Positions 1 to 9,173 of a stretch of 49,590 nucleotides of DNA are shown piece after piece. The stretch's first letter is position 1, and every line of letters starts with the position of its first letter. The stretch comes from Marinifilum fragile JCM 15579 (lineage in GTDB: Bacteria > Bacteroidota > Bacteroidia > Bacteroidales > Marinifilaceae). Below the pieces are notes generated by a model. That model worked only from the letters and a program-made list of their open reading frames with translations, was not told where the DNA came from and did no database searches. The DNA lies in contig NZ_BAZX01000030.1 of assembly GCF_001310955.1 (NCBI RefSeq), positions 1-49,590 of the forward strand. The letters are read 5' to 3'. Position numbers and translations under genes: made by a program.

Positions 1-5
1 AATAT

Positions 6-67
6 TTTGATATATATTAAAATTTAGTATCATATATATTATAAATTGATTTGATATATATTAAAAT
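6..67. repeat. AT-rich 18-bp direct repeat
   Basis: The 18-base unit TTTGATATATATTAAAAT occurs at 6-23 and again, identical, at 50-67, a spacing of 44 bp (about four helical turns). A partial, diverged copy (catatatattata) lies between. It sits downstream of the rimO terminator at the window edge, so further copies may lie outside. No function can be assigned. Confidence 0.6.
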
Positions 68-91
68 AATTAAAAGATTAGTGTTCTACAT

Positions 92-121
92 AAAAAAACC
101 ATCAGTATTTCTACAGATGGT
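92..121 (-). terminator. Intrinsic terminator of rimO
   Basis: On the minus strand a 6-bp stem (ACCATC/GATGGT) with a 12-base loop is followed by a run of seven T. It lies 28 bases past the rimO stop. Confidence 0.75.
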
Positions 122-148
122 CTTTATTCTATTTTTGTAAGATCGGTA

Positions 149-1447
149 TTACTTTACAATTCCAAACAAATCGTAATCTTCACAATCTGTGATTTCAACA
201 TTGTAGAATTCTCCAATTTTTAAATCCCCATTCTCTGCAGAAATCAATACTTCCGGATCTACTTCGTACGAATCAAATTCGGTTCTTCCGTAATAATAAT
301 CATCTTCTTTTCTGTCAATCACTACTTTTAACACTTCGCCCAAACGTTTTTTGTTGGCCTCCATGCTAATGTCTTGCTGAATCAGCATGATTTCCTCTTT
401 TCTTCTCTCCTTTTCTTCTTGTGGAATATTATCGTCGTAGTGATTTGCAGCATAGGTATCTTCTTCGTCGGAATAAGGAAATACGCCCAAACGTTCAAAT
501 TTCATTTCCTGAACGAAATTTTTAAGATCTTCCATATCTTCCTCTGTTTCACCTGGATGGCCAACCAACATGGTAGTTCTAAGCGTAATTCCCGGAACTT
601 CTTCGCGTATTTTCTTGATAAGATCAATGGTTTTAGCTCGATCTATACCTCTTCGCATCAAATTTAACATGTTGTCACTTGAATGTTGCAAGGCAATATC
701 GAGGTAACGGCAAACTTTAGGATTCTCACGCATTAATTTTAAAATCCCGAAAGGAAATTGGGTTGGATATGCATAATGCAACTTGATCCATTCCAAGTCT
801 TCAATTTTAGATAGTTCTTCTATCAATTCTGCCAATTTCGATTCTTTGTACAAATCGATGCCATAATAAGAAAGATCCTGAGCAATTACCAAAAGTTCCT
901 TCACTCCTCCTTTTACAAGATTTCTTGCTTCTTCAACAATATCTTCGATAGGACGAGAAACATGTTTGCCTGTTATAATTGGAATTGCACAATAGGAACA
1001 TGAGCGATTACATCCTTCCGAAATTTTTAGGTAAGCAAAATGCTTTGGAGTAGTAACAACTCTTAAATTTTTAAAATCTGGAACATAGTCTTTATTCAGC
1101 TCTTTTACCATGCCTTTCCAGTCGAACTTTCCAAAATATTTATCAACTTCCGGAATTTCCTCACTTAGTTGCTCTCTGTATCGTTCCGATAAACATCCCA
1201 TCACAAAAAGCTTATCGATTCTACCATCCTTTTTCGCTTCTACATATTGCAAGATAGTATCAACCGATTCCTCTTTCGCATCGCCAATAAACCCACATGT
1301 ATTAATAATAATGGTTTTGGCATCGCTATTCTCTTCTTCACAGGTAACAGAAAACTGGTTTGCATCGAGTTGTTTCATTAACAATTCTGTATCGACCAAG
1401 TTTTTTGAACAGCCTAAGCTTATAATGTTGATTTTATTTTGACTCAT
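149..1447 (-). CDS. rimO: Ribosomal protein S12 methylthiotransferase RimO
   Basis: Radical-SAM enzyme that adds a methylthio group to the conserved aspartate of ribosomal protein S12, in the cytoplasm. The 432 residues have the usual three-part build. The N-terminal UPF0004 domain carries the auxiliary-cluster cysteines C13, C51 and C85. The radical-SAM core has the CxxxCxxC motif at C146, C150 and C153 (EGCNRSCSYC). A TRAM-like domain ends the protein. The length and the N-terminal LGCSKNLVDTE motif separate RimO from the related tRNA enzyme MiaB. It follows ftsY in the same direction, but a terminator-like hairpin lies between them, so it probably has its own promoter in the 144-bp gap. 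Confidence 0.95.
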   Translation of the reverse strand: MSQNKINIISLGCSKNLVDTELLMKQLDANQFSVTCEEENSDAKTIIINTCGFIGDAKEESVDTILQYVEAKKDGRIDKLFVMGCLSERYREQLSEEIPEVDKYFGKFDWKGMVKELNKDYVPDFKNLRVVTTPKHFAYLKISEGCNRSCSYCAIPIITGKHVSRPIEDIVEEARNLVKGGVKELLVIAQDLSYYGIDLYKESKLAELIEELSKIEDLEWIKLHYAYPTQFPFGILKLMRENPKVCRYLDIALQHSSDNMLNLMRRGIDRAKTIDLIKKIREEVPGITLRTTMLVGHPGETEEDMEDLKNFVQEMKFERLGVFPYSDEEDTYAANHYDDNIPQEEKERRKEEIMLIQQDISMEANKKRLGEVLKVVIDRKEDDYYYGRTEFDSYEVDPEVLISAENGDLKIGEFYNVEITDCEDYDLFGIVK

Positions 1448-1539
1448 ACGATCTTCTTATCTCAAATTAAATTTTGGCAAAAATAGGATAAATTACTCTT
1501 TTCACCATCTAGATATTTATTTTTGAATCTACTTAAATG

Positions 1540-1565
1540 AAAAAGGCTACCAAAAATGGCAGCCT
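1540..1565 (-). terminator. Terminator downstream of ftsY
   Basis: Minus-strand stem AGGCTGCCA/TGGTAGCCT (one mismatch) with a short T loop, followed by TTTTT. It lies 26 bases past the ftsY stop and separates ftsY from rimO. Confidence 0.65.
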
Positions 1566-1591
1566 GTCTTATATTATTTTGTTCGATCTTT

Positions 1592-2542
1592 TCAATCAAA
1601 TAATGAAGCTACAAATTCTTCGCGGTTAAACACCTGCAAATCTTCCATTCCTTCACCAATTCCGATATATTTTACTGGTACCTTAAACTGATCGGAAACT
1701 CCAATCACAACTCCACCTTTAGCAGTTCCATCCAATTTGGTAATTGCCAATGCATTTACTTCGGTTGCCTTGGTAAATTGTTTTGCCTGTTCGAATGCAT
1801 TCTGTCCGGTAGAACCATCCAATATCAATAGGATTTCATTTGGAGCACCAGGGATTACTCTGTCCATTACACGCTTGATTTTACTCAACTCGTTCATTAA
1901 GTTGATTTTGTTGTGTAAACGTCCGGCAGTGTCAATGATAACCACATCAGAACCTTCTTCTTTGGCCTTGGTTAAGGTTTCGAAAGCAACAGAAGCTGGA
2001 TCGGCTCCCATTCCCTGATTCACAACAGGAACTCCAACTCGCTCCGACCAAATAATTAACTGGTCTACAGCTGCAGCACGGAAAGTATCGGCTGCACCAA
2101 GCATTACTTTTTTTCCTGCGTTTTTAAATTGATGTGCCAGTTTACCAATAGTAGTAGTTTTTCCAACACCATTCACACCAACTACCATGATAACATATGG
2201 ATATTCTGATTTTGGAAGTTCGTAAGCATCGTAATCACCTTTATTGTTTTCTTCAAGAAGAGCAGCAATTTCCTCTTTTAAGATTCGATTCAATTCGGAT
2301 GTTCCCAAGAATTTATCCTGAGCAACTCTCTCTTCAATTCGTTCGATGATTTTTAATGTTGTATCCACCCCCACATCAGAAGTAATCAATACTTCTTCCA
2401 ATTCATCAAGTACATCATCATCAACGGTAGATTTACCAACAACAGCTCTGGAAAGCTTTTTGAATACACTTTCCTTTGTTTTGGCCAACCCTTTATTAAG
2501 ATTTTCTTTTTTCGATTTCGAAAAACTTCCAAATAATCCCAT
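1592..2542 (-). CDS. ftsY: Signal recognition particle receptor FtsY
   Basis: SRP receptor GTPase that docks ribosome-nascent-chain/SRP complexes at the Sec translocon. It has 316 residues and lacks the long acidic A domain of E. coli FtsY, which is common outside enterobacteria. An N domain (about 20-105) precedes the NG GTPase domain with P-loop GVNGVGKTT (122-130), the [11 protein letters not shown] insertion-box motif, DTAGR (G3) and [10 protein letters not shown] (G4/G5). It lies downstream of rpmB-rpmG-DUF4295, from which it is separated by a terminator, a gene order I recall as common in Bacteroidota. With secA and lgt it makes three protein-export genes in this window. Confidence 0.96.
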   Translation of the reverse strand: MGLFGSFSKSKKENLNKGLAKTKESVFKKLSRAVVGKSTVDDDVLDELEEVLITSDVGVDTTLKIIERIEERVAQDKFLGTSELNRILKEEIAALLEENNKGDYDAYELPKSEYPYVIMVVGVNGVGKTTTIGKLAHQFKNAGKKVMLGAADTFRAAAVDQLIIWSERVGVPVVNQGMGADPASVAFETLTKAKEEGSDVVIIDTAGRLHNKINLMNELSKIKRVMDRVIPGAPNEILLILDGSTGQNAFEQAKQFTKATEVNALAITKLDGTAKGGVVIGVSDQFKVPVKYIGIGEGMEDLQVFNREEFVASLFD

Positions 2543-2648
2543 TTCTTCTAAATTTTAAGCTGCTAAAGTACAAAAAATCGTAAACACAAACAATTAACAA
2601 TAAACGTTTTAAAATAAAACAATAAAAGTTTTGATTTAAAGCACAAAA

Positions 2649-2678
2649 AAAAGCTTCCCAAATAGTCGGGAAGCTTTT
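2649..2678 (-). terminator. Terminator of rpmB-rpmG-DUF4295 operon
   Basis: An 11-bp perfect stem (AAAAGCTTCCC/GGGAAGCTTTT) with an 8-base loop. On the minus strand it is followed by more T. It lies 25 bases past the DUF4295 stop. Confidence 0.85.
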
Positions 2679-2702
2679 ATAATTCAGTATGATATGAATT
2701 CT

Positions 2703-2858
2703 TTACTTTTTAGCAAAGAAATCCTTTACGTTTTCATTTGGAACAATCTCTTCTTTAAAAGAGTATGCACCAGTCTTAGGTGACTTCACCATTTTGATTA
2801 CTTTTGCGTAACCACGGCCTTCACCTTTCTGTAGGGTTGCTACTACTTTCTTAGCCAT
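2703..2858 (-). CDS. Small DUF4295 protein of the L28/L33 operon
   Basis: A 51-codon gene starting MAKKVVATLQKGEGRG and ending DFFAKK. It is very basic, with 12 Lys and Arg residues. I recognise it as the DUF4295 family, a Bacteroidota-specific protein encoded directly behind ribosomal proteins L28 and L33. Its function is unknown. The basic composition and operon position suggest ribosome association, which is inference. It starts 9 bp after the rpmG stop, so translation is probably coupled, and a strong terminator follows. Its shared MAKK start with L33 is typical of small ribosomal proteins. Confidence 0.88.
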   Translation of the reverse strand: MAKKVVATLQKGEGRGYAKVIKMVKSPKTGAYSFKEEIVPNENVKDFFAKK

Positions 2859-2867
2859 ATCTTAAAA

Positions 2868-3050
2868 TTATTTAATTTCTCTGTGAAGGGTTACTTTCTT
2901 CAAAATAGGATTGTACTTCTTCAACTCCATACGATCTGGAGTATTCTTTTTATTTTTAGTAGTGATGTATCTTGAAGTTCCTGGCATACCGCTTTCCTTA
3001 TGCTCAGTGCACTCAAGAATTACTTGCACTCTATTACCTTTTTTAGCCAT
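2868..3050 (-). CDS. rpmG: 50S ribosomal protein L33
   Basis: Large-subunit ribosomal protein of 60 residues, rich in Lys and Arg. It carries the L33 features [17 protein letters not shown], the [19 protein letters not shown] core and a C-terminal [10 protein letters not shown]. It is the second gene of an operon, 14 bp after rpmB. The zinc-binding CxxC pairs of the C+ type of L33 are absent (only one Cys), so this is a C-minus, zinc-independent form. Confidence 0.95.
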   Translation of the reverse strand: MAKKGNRVQVILECTEHKESGMPGTSRYITTKNKKNTPDRMELKKYNPILKKVTLHREIK

Positions 3051-3064
3051 TTTCTATGCCTTTT

Positions 3065-3307
3065 TTAATAATTTTTAATAAATCCTTTTTCTTGAGCTTT
3101 AGTAAGTGCACCTTTTACACCTAATTTATTAATTAGACGTACTCCGGCAGCAGAAACTTTCAATTCAATCCAACGATCTTCTTCAGGAAGATAGAACTTT
3201 TTAACGAAAAGATTTGGATAGAATCTTCTTTTAGTTCTTCTCTTTGAGTGAGAAACATTATTTCCCACCATTACGCTCTTTCCAGTAATTTGACAAACTC
3301 TTGACAT
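3065..3307 (-). CDS. rpmB: 50S ribosomal protein L28
   Basis: Large-subunit ribosomal protein of 80 residues. It begins [20 protein letters not shown], the usual L28 start, followed by the basic [13 protein letters not shown] segment. It is the first gene of rpmB-rpmG-DUF4295. Upstream on the minus strand a TTTG about 20 bases before TATTTTG (near 3350-3380) could be its promoter, but that -7 box is one base shorter than consensus. Confidence 0.96.
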   Translation of the reverse strand: MSRVCQITGKSVMVGNNVSHSKRRTKRRFYPNLFVKKFYLPEEDRWIELKVSAAGVRLINKLGVKGALTKAQEKGFIKNY

Positions 3308-3533
3308 AGTCCAGATTATTTTTTTCCTTAAACGCTTTTCAAACAGGTCGCAAAATACGTAATAATTTTCTAAAAAATCAAATTATCTTACAACTTTTTA
3401 CAGATATATTTTCAATCAGCCTCAATCACTCGCTAATCTGCAAAAACAATACGTTTTTATGATCTGCCAGATTTCAGAATAACAAACAATAAATATCTGA
3501 ATTGTAAATTGAAGTGATCCTACATGCAAAAAT

Positions 3534-3564
3534 AAAAAAATCCCTCCGAATTTGGGAGGGATTT
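3534..3564 (-). terminator. Terminator of the YitT-family gene
   Basis: Minus-strand stem ATCCCTCC paired with GGAGGGAT around a 6-7 base loop, followed by seven T. It lies 24 bases beyond the stop of the 3588-4493 gene. Confidence 0.85.
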
Positions 3565-3587
3565 ACGCATTTATATTGAATTATTAT

Positions 3588-4493
3588 TTATTCTTCCTCA
3601 TTTAGAGATTTGAATCCTTTACCAATAATTTCATTTGCTTCGGTTACATTTACAAATGCTTCAGGATCTACCGATTTTACGTGAAGTTTTAAGATCTCAA
3701 GTTCTCTTCTACTCATTACAGAGTAAACCATTTTTCTTTCTTCACCCGAATAAGCTCCTGTACCAGTAAAAACGGTTGCACCACGTTTTAAATCTCCTTT
3801 AATCTTAGATACAATAGACTCATACTGATCTGAAACAATCATTACCGTTTTGTGATAGTTTGCTCCACTTACCACCATATCAATAATCTTACCCTCAATA
3901 TAAATAATGATTAGTGAATAGATCGCAAACTCCCAACCAATTGCTCCTGTTTCTGTTGGCTGTACCAATGTAAACAATACAATTAAACCATCAACAATCA
4001 TTACCAGTTTACCTAATGACAGCTTCGTATATTTTGCAAAAATCATTGCAATGATATCCGAACCTCCAGAGGTGGCTCTTGATTTAAAAATCATACCAAT
4101 AGCAATACCATAGAAAACACCTGCCACAATGGTATTCAACATTGGATCGGCAATCACTTTTGGATACCCTGGAACAATGTGTGTTTCCATTACCCACACA
4201 GTCAATAAAATCGTAGCAATACTAACTATGGTTTTAATCCCAAATCGAGGACCTAAAATAATTGTACCAATAATTACCAACGGAACCTCCATTGCAAAAG
4301 TACAGTAACTAATTTTCCAGCCAAACAAAGTGTTTAGTACTGTTGCAATACCATAAACTCCACCTGGAGCCAATTTGTAAGGTACAACAAATAAGATGTC
4401 AGAAACAGCAAAAATGATACTACCCAAAATCAGGTAAGTGTATGCCGTTAACCATTCATTCGACAAGAACTTTTCTTTAGTAATAAAAGCCAT
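3588..4493 (-). CDS. YitT family membrane protein (DUF161/DUF2179)
   Basis: Integral membrane protein of 301 residues. About five or six hydrophobic segments fill residues 15-215, with the YitT-type motifs APGGVYGIATVLN and RATSGGSDIIAMIF. A soluble C-terminal DUF2179 domain follows (about 220-290), with RGATVFTGTGAYSGEERKMV. The family is widespread and its transport substrate or role is not established. The gene stands alone between two terminator-bounded regions. Its promoter is unusually clear and is flanked by two copies of a 9-bp element (see 4522-4560), which suggests regulation. Confidence 0.88.
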   Translation of the reverse strand: MAFITKEKFLSNEWLTAYTYLILGSIIFAVSDILFVVPYKLAPGGVYGIATVLNTLFGWKISYCTFAMEVPLVIIGTIILGPRFGIKTIVSIATILLTVWVMETHIVPGYPKVIADPMLNTIVAGVFYGIAIGMIFKSRATSGGSDIIAMIFAKYTKLSLGKLVMIVDGLIVLFTLVQPTETGAIGWEFAIYSLIIIYIEGKIIDMVVSGANYHKTVMIVSDQYESIVSKIKGDLKRGATVFTGTGAYSGEERKMVYSVMSRRELEILKLHVKSVDPEAFVNVTEANEIIGKGFKSLNEEE

Positions 4494-4521
4494 TTTAATA
4501 GTGTTTGTTAAAGTGATAAAA

Positions 4522-4560
4522 ATTCGCCGACAAAAATAGATTCGCCGATTTTATTTGCAA
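4522..4560 (-). promoter_or_regulatory. YitT-gene promoter with duplicated TCGGCGAAT element
   Basis: On the minus strand, TTG (4560-4558), a 19-base spacer and TATTTTTG (4538-4531) fit the Bacteroidota promoter consensus. TCGGCGAAT occurs twice in direct orientation at 4548-4540 and 4530-4522, 18 bp apart, on either side of the -7 box. A regulator binding both copies would cover the promoter and the start of transcription. This is inferred from pattern only. Confidence 0.6.
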
Positions 4561-4855
4561 GGTTTTTACCCTTTTTTCTCGCTTTTACAAACACCTGAAA
4601 AACAGAACTAAAAGAAAGTTTGGCATATTTTTTTAAACAGTTTTTCAAAAATCGATTAAAAAAGACGTCAAATTTTCACTTATGAATAGGCAAGTACAAG
4701 TATTATTCCTGATTTTAAAATAGTAATAGAACAAAAAAAATAGAATATAAAACTACGATTATGTATACTAAATATATGTTTCAAGTTGTCACATCACGAA
4801 ATTTTGCGTTATTTGAATAATTACTGAACATGTAAATATCACAAAAAGAGAGATT
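4561..4855. other. Intergenic region without recognised feature
   Basis: AT-rich sequence between the YitT promoter and the 3' end of the dnaE-like gene. I find no ORF with coding character and no convincing stem-loop terminator. Confidence 0.5.
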
Positions 4856-7804
4856 TCAACCTAAAACCACATCATCGATACCTACATTTGGCATTCGCTC
4901 CATTTTACTCACTTCTATGCTTAGAAACCCATATTCATCCATCACCCTACCTTCTATAACATAACAGCCAGGTCCACGAAATGGATATCCTTTAGCAACA
5001 GGAGGAAAATGCACAGTATCTAACCAATGTCCATCTAAATCTATCCAAGTTCCGAAATACATAATTTTACCATTATTGGCTTTTGTAGGCTTGCGATGAA
5101 TTAAAAAACCAACAATTCTGATGTAGCGATTGATTAAACGAGGCAAATGACAAGCTTTTAGGGCGGAAGGCAAATCACCTTTTACCAACCGAAATGGTGA
5201 TTGAACTGATAATCCTAATAATTCCAACTCGTCAAATGCATCTTCAAGCTTGTGTTTCCACAATTCAGGCAACTCAAATTCCTTTACCTCTGCCTGAAAA
5301 AGTGTTCTCTCTGGTTTGTTCTTCTTGTTATGCCCTAATAAAAAATGGGCATCCCACAATAACTCTTTCTTTCCTTTTCCTGTAAATCGAAAAGCTCCAA
5401 TACGTATTAATATTATCAATTGCTCCAAACTGATTGGAAAACGCTTTACGAAATCGCGCAAGTTTTTAAAATTGCCATGCTCCTTGCGTTCTTCAATCAA
5501 TTTTTTGCCTGTTGAGTGTTCCAAATCTCTTAAGAGATAAAATCCCAGCCAAATGGTATTTCTATCGATAATATTTTTCCATGAACTCTGGTTTACACAA
5601 GGCATTTCTACTCTGGCTCCATGCATTACCGCTTCGTGCAGATAGAGTTGTGCAGCATAAAATCCTCCTCCATTATTTAAGGTGGCTACCATGTATTCCA
5701 AAGGATAATATGCTTTTAAATAAAGTGCCTGAAAACTCTCTACTGCATAACTGGCCGAATGCCCCTTTGCAAAAGCATAATTGGCAAAACTCTCTATTTG
5801 CCTCCAAATATCGCTCACCACTGCATCAGCATATCCTTTTGCTTTACAATTGGAGAAAAATTTATCTCTCACCTTTGCAAATTCGTTTCGCTGTTTAAAT
5901 TTCCACGACATTCCTCTGCGCAAGACATCTGCTTCATCTAAACTTAGATCGGCAAAATAATGAGCCACCTTAATTACATCTTCCTGGTAAACCATTACTC
6001 CATAAGTTTCCTCAAGTATATTATACAACTCAGGCAAGTTGCGTTGTGCCTGTTCTCTCCTTTCCTTATTCTGAAAGCGAATAATGTATTCTCGCATCAT
6101 TCCACTTTTGGCCACTCCCGGACGAATAATGGAACTGGCTGCAACCAGGCGTTTGTAATCTTCTGCTTTCAATTTGGTTAAAAGCATGCGCATGGCAGGC
6201 GATTCCACATAAAAGCAACCAATAGCTTGTCCTTTTTTCAACATGCGCTTCACGCGGATATCCTCCATGAACAATTTGGTATCGTTAATGTCAATATCAA
6301 CCCCATGGTTTTGTTTGATGATCTCCAAGGTATCCTTAATTTTTCCAAGTCCTCGCTGACTCAGAATATCAAATTTATGCAAGCCCAAATCTTCCGCTAT
6401 ATACATATCAAACTGAGTTGAAGGAAAACCTTTTGGCAATAACTCGGTAGCCGAATAGTTATTAATGGGCTCATCTGAAATTAAAATTCCACTAGAATGT
6501 ATGCTGTTGTGACTTGGGAAACCACTTATATATTGACTGTATCGAATCACCCACTTTCCATACTCATCAGCTTGTGCTGGATTGGGATTTTTCTGCAAAC
6601 GACTGATTTCTTCATCGGGCAAACCAAACACTTTGCCAATTTCTCGAAAAGCCGACTTATGACTAAAAGTGATGAAGTTTCCCAGCAAAGCAACATGATC
6701 CCAGCCATATTTGTCAAACAAATAACGTGTTACATCATCCCGATCTGTCCATGAAAAATCGATATCAAAATCGGGAGGTGATGATCGGAACGGATTGATG
6801 AAGCGCTCAAAGTAAAGGTCTAAGTCAACTGGATCAACATTCGTGATTTTCAATAAGTAAGCAACCAAACTATTAGCTCCGCTTCCTCGTCCAACATGGT
6901 AATATCCTTTGCTTTGTGCATAACGAACCAGATCCCAATTAATCAGGAAGTAGGAGCAAAATCCGAGCTTGTAAATCACTTTTAATTCCTTGTTTAAGCG
7001 ATCTAAAATTTCATCTGTCACCTCTTTGTATCGGTAAGGTAATCCTTCAAAAACTTTCTGCTTTAGCAAAGTAAAATCCTCTTCTTTTGAATGCTGAAAA
7101 ACCTGTTTATTCTTATTTGTTCCAAACACAAAGTCCATGCAGCAAGCAGCTAACAAGTTTTTTGTATTCTCAATAATTTCAGGATAATCTTTATACAATT
7201 CCAACAGTTCAGACTTACTTCTATATCTATCTTCAAAACTCGCCTGTTCTTCTTTCGAAAGCTTACTTAGTAGTGTGTTTCTATCAATAGCCCGCAACAG
7301 TCGGTGAATATTGTAATCTTTTTTGTTGCGAAAGCTTGCTGTTTGTAGAATTACCAGCTTATCTAGGCGATTCTTCCATTCAGAAAAAGGCAAATAAGGT
7401 AAATCCTGTGGTCTGATTCCAATGCATTCATTTGCTTTTAGATATCTATACTGGCTTTGAAATGGATAGATCACAAAAACTTCATTCAAATCAGGAGCTT
7501 CTGATTCAAATACCTTACTGGCATGCAGGTTTCCTGACAAAAACTCATTAATTTCCCGAAATCCGCTAGCATTTTTGGCCAGTAAGACATACTGCTGTTT
7601 CGCTCTATTCCTGATATCTGCTCCAACAAGCGGTCGTACATTAAATACCTTTGCCTGCCGTACAAAATCGAGACTCACGGCTGTATTATTAATATCAGTC
7701 AATACAATGGTATTGTGTCCTCCCGCTTGGCTTTCCTTTAAAACCTCCTCTACAGAAAGAGTTCCGTACTTAAAACTGTAATATGAATGGCAATTTAATA
7801 ACAT
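4856..7804 (-). CDS. Error-prone DNA polymerase III alpha subunit (DnaE-type)
   Basis: C-family DNA polymerase. From the ATG at 7804 it has 982 residues, shorter than replicative DnaE1 (about 1150 or more) and near the size of mutagenic DnaE2 forms. It has an N-terminal PHP domain (MLLNCHSYYSFKYGTLS, then TDINNT). The palm carries PDFDIDF at 344-350, with D347 and D349 as catalytic carboxylates. Fingers, helix-hairpin-helix and a short C-terminal OB-like region follow. PHP metal ligands are partly degenerate (HSYYS where HSHYS is usual). A TTG three codons upstream is possible, but the ATG is preferred. It lies 82 bp downstream of a Y-family polymerase and beside a LexA-like repressor, which supports a damage-induced translesion role. 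Confidence 0.88.
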   Translation of the reverse strand: MLLNCHSYYSFKYGTLSVEEVLKESQAGGHNTIVLTDINNTAVSLDFVRQAKVFNVRPLVGADIRNRAKQQYVLLAKNASGFREINEFLSGNLHASKVFESEAPDLNEVFVIYPFQSQYRYLKANECIGIRPQDLPYLPFSEWKNRLDKLVILQTASFRNKKDYNIHRLLRAIDRNTLLSKLSKEEQASFEDRYRSKSELLELYKDYPEIIENTKNLLAACCMDFVFGTNKNKQVFQHSKEEDFTLLKQKVFEGLPYRYKEVTDEILDRLNKELKVIYKLGFCSYFLINWDLVRYAQSKGYYHVGRGSGANSLVAYLLKITNVDPVDLDLYFERFINPFRSSPPDFDIDFSWTDRDDVTRYLFDKYGWDHVALLGNFITFSHKSAFREIGKVFGLPDEEISRLQKNPNPAQADEYGKWVIRYSQYISGFPSHNSIHSSGILISDEPINNYSATELLPKGFPSTQFDMYIAEDLGLHKFDILSQRGLGKIKDTLEIIKQNHGVDIDINDTKLFMEDIRVKRMLKKGQAIGCFYVESPAMRMLLTKLKAEDYKRLVAASSIIRPGVAKSGMMREYIIRFQNKERREQAQRNLPELYNILEETYGVMVYQEDVIKVAHYFADLSLDEADVLRRGMSWKFKQRNEFAKVRDKFFSNCKAKGYADAVVSDIWRQIESFANYAFAKGHSASYAVESFQALYLKAYYPLEYMVATLNNGGGFYAAQLYLHEAVMHGARVEMPCVNQSSWKNIIDRNTIWLGFYLLRDLEHSTGKKLIEERKEHGNFKNLRDFVKRFPISLEQLIILIRIGAFRFTGKGKKELLWDAHFLLGHNKKNKPERTLFQAEVKEFELPELWKHKLEDAFDELELLGLSVQSPFRLVKGDLPSALKACHLPRLINRYIRIVGFLIHRKPTKANNGKIMYFGTWIDLDGHWLDTVHFPPVAKGYPFRGPGCYVIEGRVMDEYGFLSIEVSKMERMPNVGIDDVVLG

Positions 7805-7818
7805 GCTATACAATGAAG

Positions 7819-7869
7819 AATTAACAATTAGTAATGATCAATTATCTATACTATTACTCATTGTTAATT
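7819..7869 (-). repeat. Long AT-rich hairpin between the two polymerase genes
   Basis: AATTAACAAT (7819-7828) pairs with ATTGTTAATT (7860-7869), and AGTAAT (7830-7835) with ATTACT (7853-7858). That is 16 bp with one mismatch and a 17-base loop. There is no T-run, so it is not a simple terminator. It lies in the leader of the dnaE-like gene. Confidence 0.7.
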
Positions 7870-7886
7870 ATTAATTACTAACTGTT

Positions 7887-9101
7887 TTATCGTCTACGGT
7901 GAGCAGGAATAATTGGAGCTTGTCCGTTAAAAGGATTCATTCCTCCAATGGTTTTTACATCCATTCCTATGGCTCGTTTCACTGCATTTTTTCCATATCT
8001 ATTCCGCAAGTAGTCCATTTTCTGATACAACTTAATGAGCTTTTCAGAATCTTCGAACAAACGAATTTGGTAAGTTCCTCCCACCAAATTGCTAAATCGA
8101 ACTCCAATGAGCCGAATCAAAACCCGACGTTCATACATTCTATCAAACAGGTCGAGCACTGTAGCGATTAGTGTGTGATCGAGCGATGTGTAGGGAATTC
8201 GCTTCTGTTTGGTGTAAGTCTGAAAATCGGAATAGCGAATCTTAAGCGTCACGCAAGCAGTTAGTTTGTTTCCATTTCGCAGCTGATAAGCCAAGTTTTC
8301 AGCCATTGCAACCAAAATACTACGCATTTTCACTACATCAGTAGTATCTCGCTCAAAAGTTCGTTCTGTAGATATGGATTTTCTCTCACTCCAGGCAATC
8401 ACTGGAGTATTATCAATCCCCTGTGCTTTTTTCCAAATCACTTGCCCATTTTTCCCCAGTACGCGTTCCATTAGCTCCATAGGCATTTCTTGTACAGTTC
8501 GTACTTTTTCTATTCCCATACTTCGCAACTTGTGGTAAGTTTTATCGCCTACCATAGGAATCTTTTTAATGGAAAGTGGAGCCAAAAATGGAACTTCATA
8601 TCCTGATTCTATATTGATATGATTATTGGGCTTGGCCTCACCTGTTCCCACTTTAGAAACCGTTTTGCTGGTAGATAAACCAAAGGAAATGGGTAAACGA
8701 GTCTCCTTCATGATCTTTTCTCTCAGTTCCTTTGACCACATGTAACTTTCCTTTACAAAGCGATCCATTCCTGTTATGTCCATATAAAATTCATCAATCG
8801 ATGATTTTTCGAACAAAGGCGAACGCTCCTTAATGATTTCTGTTACATGATCGGAATATTCGCTGTAAGTTCCACTATTCCCCCTAATCACAACAGCTTC
8901 CGGGCAAAGCATGCGCGCCATTTTCATGGGCATGGCAGAATGGATGCCATATGCACGAGCTTCATAAGAACAAGCGGCTACCACTCCTCTATCTGATGTT
9001 CCCCCTATCAAGACCGGTCGATTTTCCAATCTACTGTCCAACAACCTCTCACACGACACAAAAAATGTGTCTAAATCCATATGCAATATTGTCCTTTTCA
9101 T
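7887..9101 (-). CDS. dinB: Y-family DNA polymerase (DinB/Pol IV-like)
   Basis: Translesion DNA polymerase of 404 residues. The palm carries MDLDTFF (D9, with F13 as likely steric gate) and SIDEFYMDI (D103, E104), the metal-binding carboxylates. A helix-hairpin-helix thumb is followed by a little-finger domain (about 235-350). The last 30 residues are basic and do not show a clear beta-clamp motif by eye. The gene is divergent from the XRE/S24 repressor with 72 bp between the start codons, and is followed by the dnaE-like polymerase. That layout parallels LexA-controlled mutagenesis cassettes. UmuC and ImuB are alternatives, but active-site residues are intact, unlike ImuB. Confidence 0.9.
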   Translation of the reverse strand: MKRTILHMDLDTFFVSCERLLDSRLENRPVLIGGTSDRGVVAACSYEARAYGIHSAMPMKMARMLCPEAVVIRGNSGTYSEYSDHVTEIIKERSPLFEKSSIDEFYMDITGMDRFVKESYMWSKELREKIMKETRLPISFGLSTSKTVSKVGTGEAKPNNHINIESGYEVPFLAPLSIKKIPMVGDKTYHKLRSMGIEKVRTVQEMPMELMERVLGKNGQVIWKKAQGIDNTPVIAWSERKSISTERTFERDTTDVVKMRSILVAMAENLAYQLRNGNKLTACVTLKIRYSDFQTYTKQKRIPYTSLDHTLIATVLDLFDRMYERRVLIRLIGVRFSNLVGGTYQIRLFEDSEKLIKLYQKMDYLRNRYGKNAVKRAIGMDVKTIGGMNPFNGQAPIIPAHRRR

Positions 9102-9173
9102 TAGATGTCGATATTTTCGTCATAATCCTGTCAATAATTTAGTCTATTCTCCTTATCTTTGAAAGAAAAAAGC
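9102..9173. promoter_or_regulatory. Divergent promoter region of dinB and the LexA-like repressor
   Basis: On the plus strand TATCTTTG (9154-9161) matches the Bacteroidota -7 box, placing transcription start a few bases before ATG 9174, so the repressor mRNA is nearly leaderless. On the minus strand a TTGACA lies in the dinB direction. An imperfect palindrome, ATGTCG-7-CGTCAT (9105-9123), sits next to the dinB start and could be an operator. The operator call is inference. Confidence 0.5.
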
